A program made the position numbers and the translations under genes. A model generated the notes under the pieces. The model was not told the origin of the DNA. It did not search any database and saw nothing but the letters and a program-made list of their open reading frames with translations. A stretch of DNA of 64,000 nucleotides from an uncultured Clostridia bacterium (lineage in GTDB: Bacteria > Bacillota > Clostridia > Oscillospirales > SIG627): the NCBI GenBank assembly GCA_947589595.1, contig CANQBV010000002.1, positions 62,001 to 126,000 on the forward strand. Reading direction: 5' to 3'. Of the stretch, positions 59,363 through 64,000 are shown one piece after another. Each line of letters begins with the position of its first letter. Position 1 is the stretch's first letter.

Positions 59363-59973
59363 ACCTTTTTATGGAAACCTCCGAATTTTTTGTGAAAAAT
59401 CAGGAAAACGCCGGTCGCCGCCGCAGCCGCCGCCAAAAGTCCCAGCGAGATCCACAGCACGTAATTTGCGGGCAGCGTGCCGTCCGTGAGGCGCACCGTG
59501 CCGTTTTGCAGGGTCAGCGGAAGATCCTCCAGCGCCATGTTCATGACGCCGTATTTCGGACTGGAGAGCGAAATTTCGGTTTCCTCGCCGGCCTCGCCCC
59601 CGACAACCTCAAAAACAAGCGTGCAAACCACGCCGTTTTCGGAAAACGCGCCTTCATATAAATAATTTGCCCAAGAGAGCGTGTAGGGACTTTGGAGCTT
59701 ATCCGCGTGCTGGATCTCGGTGCCCAAAATACCGCCGTCCTCCACGGAAACAAGCTTTAATTTTTCATCGTCAAACTCCACTGCCAGCTGCAGACTGATT
59801 ATGCCGGGGTTTTCGGAAATCACGATCGGCACCCTTGCCGTGCCGCCGAGGGGCGCGGAGACGTTTTGTACGGCAGCCTGCATCGGCTTTTCGGCCGCCG
59901 CGGCCGCGGCGGGCAGCGCCAGCAGCAAAAAAAGCGTCAGAGACGTACACAAGCCTTTCAAAAACTTATTCAT
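59359..59973 (-). CDS. Cohesin-type domain protein with C-terminal membrane anchor
   Basis: The start at 59973 (MNKFLKGLCTSLTLFLLLAL) gives 204 residues: a signal peptide, a cohesin-like beta domain (GTARVPIVISENPGIISLQL, then ENGVVCTLVFEVVGGEAG), and a C-terminal membrane helix (VLWISLGLLAAAAAATGVFL) followed by a basic tail. It would be exposed on the surface. No dockerin gene is in the window. It lies between a dehydrogenase and mtnN genes, whose functions are unrelated. An upstream open stretch lacks a start signal. Confidence 0.75.
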   Translation of the reverse strand: MNKFLKGLCTSLTLFLLLALPAAAAAAEKPMQAAVQNVSAPLGGTARVPIVISENPGIISLQLAVEFDDEKLKLVSVEDGGILGTEIQHADKLQSPYTLSWANYLYEGAFSENGVVCTLVFEVVGGEAGEETEISLSSPKYGVMNMALEDLPLTLQNGTVRLTDGTLPANYVLWISLGLLAAAAAATGVFLIFHKKFGGFHKKV

Positions 59974-61033
59974 AATACGGAAGCTGCGAATCAAATTTTT
60001 CGCAGCCGTTGGCAAAATACGCTTCCAGATGGCGAACGGTTTCCTCCGCCTTGGTAAGCGCCGCCTTGTCGGAATTAAAGCCCTGGTGCGGCTGCACATA
60101 GAAATTGCCCTTCCGCTCCAATGCCAGGCGAATGATCTTTTCGGCGGCGATTTCATTCGCCGTTTCCGCCTTTTTCTCTCCGCGCAGCACGGCGGAAACG
60201 CCGGCTTCGCCGGAAAAGACGTCCAGCCCCGCGCCGAAAAGCCGACCGCTTTCGTAAAGCTCCCAAAGTCCGCTTTCGGGCGCGATCTCGCCGCGGGTCA
60301 CATTGATAAACACAAACCCTTTCGGGAAGCGCGAAAGATACTCTTTGGAAAAATACCCGGCGTTATACAACCGGGACGCAGGATCGGCGGTGTAGTTCAT
60401 CGCGCAGATCACCACGTCGGAATCCACCGCTTCTTCCTTTGAGAGAAAACGAATCTTCCCGACGCCGTATTCTTCGGTCAGTTCCTTTTCGCGCACGTCC
60501 ACGGCGCGGACGTCCAGCCCCAGGCCTTCGCACATTTCATAGATCCGGCTGCCGATCTTACCCACGCCGAACACGGTCGCTTTCAGCCCGGAAAGCTCCT
60601 TAAAGGAAATGCAGGCGTTTCGTTCGAAGCGCGCGGTGTTGGCGGTGTATTCGTTCAAATTGCCGCAGACGCAAAACATCAGCTTGAGCGCCGTTTCCGC
60701 CACGGCGTTTACGCAATAGCGGCGCAACGACGTGATATTGGCGCGCCCGGCGAGCGCTTCAAAATGGTCGTATCCGGCGCTACGGGTGATCACGCTTTTC
60801 TTTTTCCCGCTGCCGAGCCATTTTTCCGGCAGACGGGAGTGCGTTTTGGTGGAAAGAATATCGGGCAGCTCCGTTTCCGGGTGCGCCGTCAGGTATTCCT
60901 GCAAATTTTCCGTGACAATCAAATAGGAAAGATCCTTCGGAACGGTGCCGTTTTGCTTGGCCTTTTCCATTTCCTCCGCCAAGTGCGCGTTTTCCGCGCC
61001 GAGTGCCTCAAAAAAAATCAAGTCGTATACCAT
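59966..61033 (-). CDS. D-lactate dehydrogenase-like 2-hydroxyacid dehydrogenase
   Basis: The start at 61033 (MVYDLIFFEALGAENAHLAE) follows AGAAGGAG and gives 355 residues. The Rossmann motif is FGVGKIGSRIYEMCEGLGLD. Catalytic Arg, Glu and His fit RGEIAPESGLWELY, GLDVFSGEAG and QPHQGFNS. It resembles D-lactate or related dehydrogenases, but the substrate is not certain. It is in an operon with the rluA-type, cohesin and mtnN genes. Confidence 0.87.
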   Translation of the reverse strand: MVYDLIFFEALGAENAHLAEEMEKAKQNGTVPKDLSYLIVTENLQEYLTAHPETELPDILSTKTHSRLPEKWLGSGKKKSVITRSAGYDHFEALAGRANITSLRRYCVNAVAETALKLMFCVCGNLNEYTANTARFERNACISFKELSGLKATVFGVGKIGSRIYEMCEGLGLDVRAVDVREKELTEEYGVGKIRFLSKEEAVDSDVVICAMNYTADPASRLYNAGYFSKEYLSRFPKGFVFINVTRGEIAPESGLWELYESGRLFGAGLDVFSGEAGVSAVLRGEKKAETANEIAAEKIIRLALERKGNFYVQPHQGFNSDKAALTKAEETVRHLEAYFANGCEKFDSQLPYYE

Positions 61034-61086
61034 AGAAAACTCCTTCTTTTTCTTTCTTTTCATTATAGGAAGAACCCCTTTTTTTG

Positions 61087-62031
61087 TCAAGGCTCATCAA
61101 AGCGCTCTAATTCTTGTAAAACCGCGCGTCCCGCTGCTCCGAAAACCGTTTCCAGCGCACACTGAAAATCTTTGTGCAGCGGCGCGAAAAGGCGCATTTC
61201 TTCCCCGGTTTCCGGGTGCGAAAAGGAAAGCCGCAGCGCGTGCAGCGCCTGCCGCGGAATGATTTCGCTTTTCTTTCCGTAGAGCGTGTCGCCTACAATC
61301 GGAAATCCCACGGCGGAAAAATGCGCCCGCAATTGGTGCGTTCTGCCCGTGATGGGACTTGCTAAAATCAATCGGTACGCGCCGTTTTCCAGCAGCACGC
61401 GATACACGGTTTCGGCGCGCTCACCGACGCTTTCGCTGCCATCCGGTTCAAAACAGGTGCGCGTAATATAGCTTTCCGGGTCGCGCCGGATGCAAAGATC
61501 GATTTTCCCCTCGGCGGCCAGATCCCCCTCTCCCTCGCACAGCGCCAGATATTCTTTATGAATCTCATGCCGCAAAATTTTTTCGGAAAAGGCGGAGGCC
61601 ACCACTTTGTTTTTCGAACAGATCACCGCGCCGGAGGTATCTTTATCCAGCCGTCCCGCCGCGCGGAACACGATCGGCGCGCGGTGATACAGAATCCGCC
61701 CCGCCAGCGTATCGTCCTGTAATTTTTTGGAAGGGTGCACCGCCATGTGCGGCGGTTTGTTGACGCATAAAAACGCTTCATCCTCGTATAATATTTCAAT
61801 CTCCCCGGCGCTCGGCCGCACCTTGGCGGAGCTTTCCGCGTCCTCCAGATTCAGCGTCAGCGTTTCTCCGGGCGCAAGCCGGTACCGCACCGTTTTGTGC
61901 TCGCCGTCGACCCGGATGCCGTCCGGCTTCTTTTTGAGCGCCGTCACCGCCGCCCGCGAAAAGTGCAGCTTATCAAACAGCACCTTTTTGATCGTCAGCC
62001 CCGCCAGCCCGTCGTCAATTACAATTTTCAT
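61087..62031 (-). CDS. Second RluA-family pseudouridine synthase
   Basis: The ATG at 62031 (MKIVIDDGLAGLTIKKVL) gives 314 residues. An in-frame TTG lies six bases earlier. The ribosome binding site is weak. The catalytic segment is AGRLDKDTSGAVICSK, and TGRTHQLRAHFSAVGFPIVG follows. The N-terminal S4-like domain is present. Specificity (RluA, C or D) is not clear. It is the first gene of the operon that ends in mtnN. Confidence 0.9.
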   Translation of the reverse strand: MKIVIDDGLAGLTIKKVLFDKLHFSRAAVTALKKKPDGIRVDGEHKTVRYRLAPGETLTLNLEDAESSAKVRPSAGEIEILYEDEAFLCVNKPPHMAVHPSKKLQDDTLAGRILYHRAPIVFRAAGRLDKDTSGAVICSKNKVVASAFSEKILRHEIHKEYLALCEGEGDLAAEGKIDLCIRRDPESYITRTCFEPDGSESVGERAETVYRVLLENGAYRLILASPITGRTHQLRAHFSAVGFPIVGDTLYGKKSEIIPRQALHALRLSFSHPETGEEMRLFAPLHKDFQCALETVFGAAGRAVLQELERFDEP

Positions 62032-62140
62032 GTCCAAAGCCGCAAAATGCCGCCGGCACCTGCGGTCCCCCCTGAATTTGCTTTTTTCTTATTCTATCAT
62101 AAAAAAAGAAGAAATTCCATCCTTTTTCTCAGAAAAAGCC

Positions 62141-62169
62141 TTGACAAAACCCCTTTTTCATGGTAAGAT
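62141..62169 (+). promoter_or_regulatory. Promoter of tRNA-Lys
   Basis: TTGACA (62141-62146) and TAAGAT (62164-62169) are 17 bp apart, 18 bp before the tRNA. Confidence 0.88.
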
Positions 62170-62187
62170 GAAACCCGCACGAAAAAT

Positions 62188-62263
62188 GATTCATTAGCTC
62201 AGCCGGTAGAGCACTTGACTTTTAATCAAGGGGTCCGGAGTTCGAATCTCCGATGAATCACCA
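62188..62263 (+). tRNA. tRNA-Lys (anticodon TTT)
   Basis: Cloverleaf: acceptor GATTCAT with ATGAATC, D arm GCTC/GAGC, anticodon loop CTTTTAA (TTT), T arm CGGAG/CTCCG with loop TTCGAAT, discriminator A and encoded CCA. Confidence 0.96.
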
Positions 62264-62275
62264 CGAAAAAGCACC

Positions 62276-62396
62276 CCGAAGGGAGAGGCTCCGTAAGGAA
62301 GTCCTCTCCCTTCGGTTTTGGTAACAAACAGGAATTAGATACAAGAGCCGCCCTCGGGGCGCCTTCCGTAAAGAAGGCGCCCCGAGGGTAGCTTTT
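62276..62396 (+). terminator. Two strong hairpins after tRNA-Lys
   Basis: CCGAAGGGAGAGG with CCTCTCCCTTCGG (62276-62315) is followed by TTTTGG, then CCCTCGGGGCGCCTT with AAGGCGCCCCGAGGG (62351-62388) is followed by TAGCTTTTTT. Both loops contain CCGTAA. They may be tandem terminators or a small RNA. Confidence 0.72.
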
Positions 62397-62430
62397 TTGA
62401 TCCGAAATTTTTGAAAAGGTATTGAAAAAT

Positions 62431-62730
62431 TCACAGCACGTTGTCCTCAAAGAGCTCGTGCAGTACATACGGCCTGGAACGGGAGGAAGAAAAGGCCTCG
62501 AAGAAACGAAAATTTTCCTCGTGGAAGCCGCCCATATCCCAAATCGCCGCCGCGGAAAATCCACCGGGTTCCCGCTCCTCCCAGCAGAGCATGGAATCCA
62601 CCAATCGGGATTTTTCCTTCGACGCTTTTCCGAAAAAAGTTTCCTCTCTTTGTAAAAAAATATAAAAAATTTTGCCGTCCGGCAATTTTTGTTCTCTTGC
62701 CACGGCACGGCGCAGTTTTGCTGTATTCAT
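62431..62730 (-). CDS. Small hypothetical protein (99 residues)
   Basis: The frame reads MNTAKLRRAVAREQKLPDGK, then aromatic segments (IFYIFLQREETFFG) and a C-terminal YVLHELFEDNVL. It has protein-like composition but only a weak ribosome binding site (CGGATG). No family was recognised. The hisS leader lies beyond its start. Confidence 0.5.
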   Translation of the reverse strand: MNTAKLRRAVAREQKLPDGKIFYIFLQREETFFGKASKEKSRLVDSMLCWEEREPGGFSAAAIWDMGGFHEENFRFFEAFSSSRSRPYVLHELFEDNVL

Positions 62731-63183
62731 TTGTTTTTCATCCGTGTTCTGTCATCATTTTACCACGCCGCGCACTCTCTGCCAAGCCTCCGCTTTCCAG
62801 CCCCGCGCCGCACGCGAAGTCGAACCGTTTGTTTTTGGTGAAATTTACCAAAAAACACCTTTCCTTTTTGGAAAATCATCCAGTTTTTCTTCTTTTCCCG
62901 GATTTTTTCGGTTTTTTATCCGAAAAAGCAGAATCAAAAGGAACTTTTTTCAAAAATCAGCAAAAAACGGGCGGTTCTTTTGTATATTCTTTCAAAAATC
63001 AATCGAAAAACCTTTGCCGATCGGCAGATAAAACGGGCTTTTTCCGATGAAATCGGGCTTTTTTTCCGTTTCCTCTTTTCAGACGTCTTTTTTTCTGTTA
63101 CAATGGGAGCGGGCGCTTTGTCCGGAAAGACCTTGCCGGCGCGCCGTTTTTCCCCGCGATTTTAATTTACCCCGGAGGTAACC
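62731..63183 (+). promoter_or_regulatory. Upstream region of hisS
   Basis: No gene is seen in these 450 bases, which are T- and A-rich around 62860-63080. A TACAAT -10 is at 63099-63104 with a poor -35. GGAGG precedes the hisS ATG. No T-box (no specifier stem or TGGNACCGCG-type box) was found. Confidence 0.5.
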
Positions 63184-64000
63184 ATGAATTTTGTCAAAAC
63201 GCCTGTAAAAGGCACCAACGATTTTCTACCCGCCGATATGCGCCTGCGCCAGGCGGTCCTTTCCGAGATCCGCAAAACCTACGCTTCGTTTGGCTTTGGA
63301 GAAATTGAAACGCCCGCCATGGAGCACATCGAAAACCTCACCGGCAAGCAGGGCGGCGAAAATGAAAAGCTGATCTTTCCGATTATGAAACGCGGCGCCG
63401 ACTTGGGCAGAGCGCTGGAAAAGGGCGGGGAGCTGGCCGATTCCGGCCTGCGGTATGACCTCACCCTGCCGCTTTCGCGCTTTTTCGCCTGCAACGGAGA
63501 GGCTTTGCCTTCCCCGTTCAAGGCGCTGCAGATCGGCCCGGTGTGGCGCGCCGATAAGCCCCAAAAAGGGCGTTTCCGCCAGTTTGTGCAGTGCGATATC
63601 GATATCCTCGGCGACGCTTCGATTTTAGCGGAAATCGAGCTGATCACCGCGACCTCGCAGGTGCTTTCCTCGTTGTTTGCCAAAGCCGGCATTCACGGCT
63701 TTACGGTGCATCTGAACGACCGCCGCATCCTGCGCGCCATGGCGCTTGCCGCCGGGTTCCCGGAGGAGGAAACGGACGCGGTCTTTATCATTCTCGACAA
63801 GCTGGATAAAATCGGCGCGGACGGCGTGAAAGCAGAACTGATTGCCGCCGGCCTCAAGCCCGCCGCGGTGGAAACCTACGTCAATTTCTTTGCCGGAGAA
63901 AAGCCGCAGTCCTGCGCGGACTACTGCGGGAAGCTGCCGCTTGCTTTCTCCGACCCCGCCGTGCCTGCGAACGTAGATACGATCCTGGACTGCGTAAAAA
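63184..64000 (+). CDS. hisS: Histidine-tRNA ligase, N-terminal part (runs off the window)
   Basis: Histidyl-tRNA synthetase or its HisZ paralogue. The visible 272 residues begin MNFVKTPVKGTNDFLPADM, with class II motifs: motif 1 region KTYASFGFGEIETPAMEHI, then RYDLTLPLSRFFA and GPVWRADKPQKGRFRQF (motif 2). The catalytic domain continues, and motif 3 and the anticodon-binding domain lie beyond the window. HisS is favoured by the normal N terminus, but HisZ cannot be excluded until the C-terminal part is seen. Confidence 0.85.
   Translation, partial: MNFVKTPVKGTNDFLPADMRLRQAVLSEIRKTYASFGFGEIETPAMEHIENLTGKQGGENEKLIFPIMKRGADLGRALEKGGELADSGLRYDLTLPLSRFFACNGEALPSPFKALQIGPVWRADKPQKGRFRQFVQCDIDILGDASILAEIELITATSQVLSSLFAKAGIHGFTVHLNDRRILRAMALAAGFPEEETDAVFIILDKLDKIGADGVKAELIAAGLKPAAVETYVNFFAGEKPQSCADYCGKLPLAFSDPAVPANVDTILDCVK

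Noticed and set aside
62731-63183. T-box leader before hisS
   Set aside because: No conserved T-box sequence and no specifier stem; the likely transcript start is only about 75 bases before the gene.

Overview
The window is chromosomal DNA of a low-to-moderate GC, Gram-positive, anaerobic member of the Clostridia. An Oscillospiraceae/Ruminococcaceae-like gut bacterium is the best guess. The evidence is a ctsR-mcsA-mcsB-clpC operon with perfect CtsR boxes, an adjacent dnaG-rpoD pair, an NfnAB-type electron-bifurcating transhydrogenase, a type III glutamine synthetase, a Crh-like HPr, lipobox lipoproteins, AGGAGG-type ribosome binding sites and sigma-A promoters. The species cannot be fixed from sequence alone.

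Layout. 1-13.7 kb is core: tcdA, the ctsR regulon (minus strand), trmB and a pseudouridine synthase, dnaG-rpoD, an orphan solute-binding-like lipoprotein and a 2-hydroxyacid dehydrogenase. About 13.9-29.7 kb is one mobilizable element of roughly 15.8 kb. It carries a large serine recombinase at its left end, a three-gene restriction-modification-like operon (C5 methyltransferase, LAGLIDADG-like protein, PD-(D/E)XK nuclease), RadC and ArdC-type accessory genes, a MobC/MobA relaxase module with a palindromic operator, a small resolvase with a res-like site, a lipoprotein, and a plasmid-like replication module (DnaB-type helicase, putative initiator, phased 22-bp iterons, ribbon-helix-helix protein). 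It ends just before a tRNA-Leu/tRNA-Ala pair. 30-36 kb holds small accessory genes (two closely related SLOG proteins, an Arc-like protein) among housekeeping genes (mutY, protein phosphatase, HAD phosphatase, Rrf2 regulator, CinA-like amidase). 37-64 kb is core: nfnAB, an HPr-like protein, a ceramidase-like protein beside a lipid kinase, a ComEC-like channel, a Na+/Ca2+ exchanger, a purB-purA-ANTAR-dCMP deaminase-dipeptidase operon, asnA-glnN, an acyl-CoA ligase, an operon of pseudouridine synthase, dehydrogenase, cohesin protein and MTA/SAH nucleosidase, tRNA-Lys, and the start of hisS, which runs off the window.

How it fits together. The heat-shock/protein-arginine-kinase operon is self-regulated by CtsR. 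The asnA-glnN pair and its hairpin leader form a nitrogen-assimilation unit. The pur operon contains an RNA-binding antiterminator-type (ANTAR) protein. The element looks like an integrated plasmid able to excise (serine recombinase), replicate (iterons, initiator, helicase), be mobilized (relaxase) and protect itself or its host (R-M triad, ArdC).

The two most unusual observations are the R-M-like triad, in which the LAGLIDADG-like protein seems to lack the catalytic acids and a separate PD-(D/E)XK protein could be the cutter, and a dispersed 60-90 bp repeat family that repeatedly abuts stop codons in the same orientation as a 3'-UTR module.
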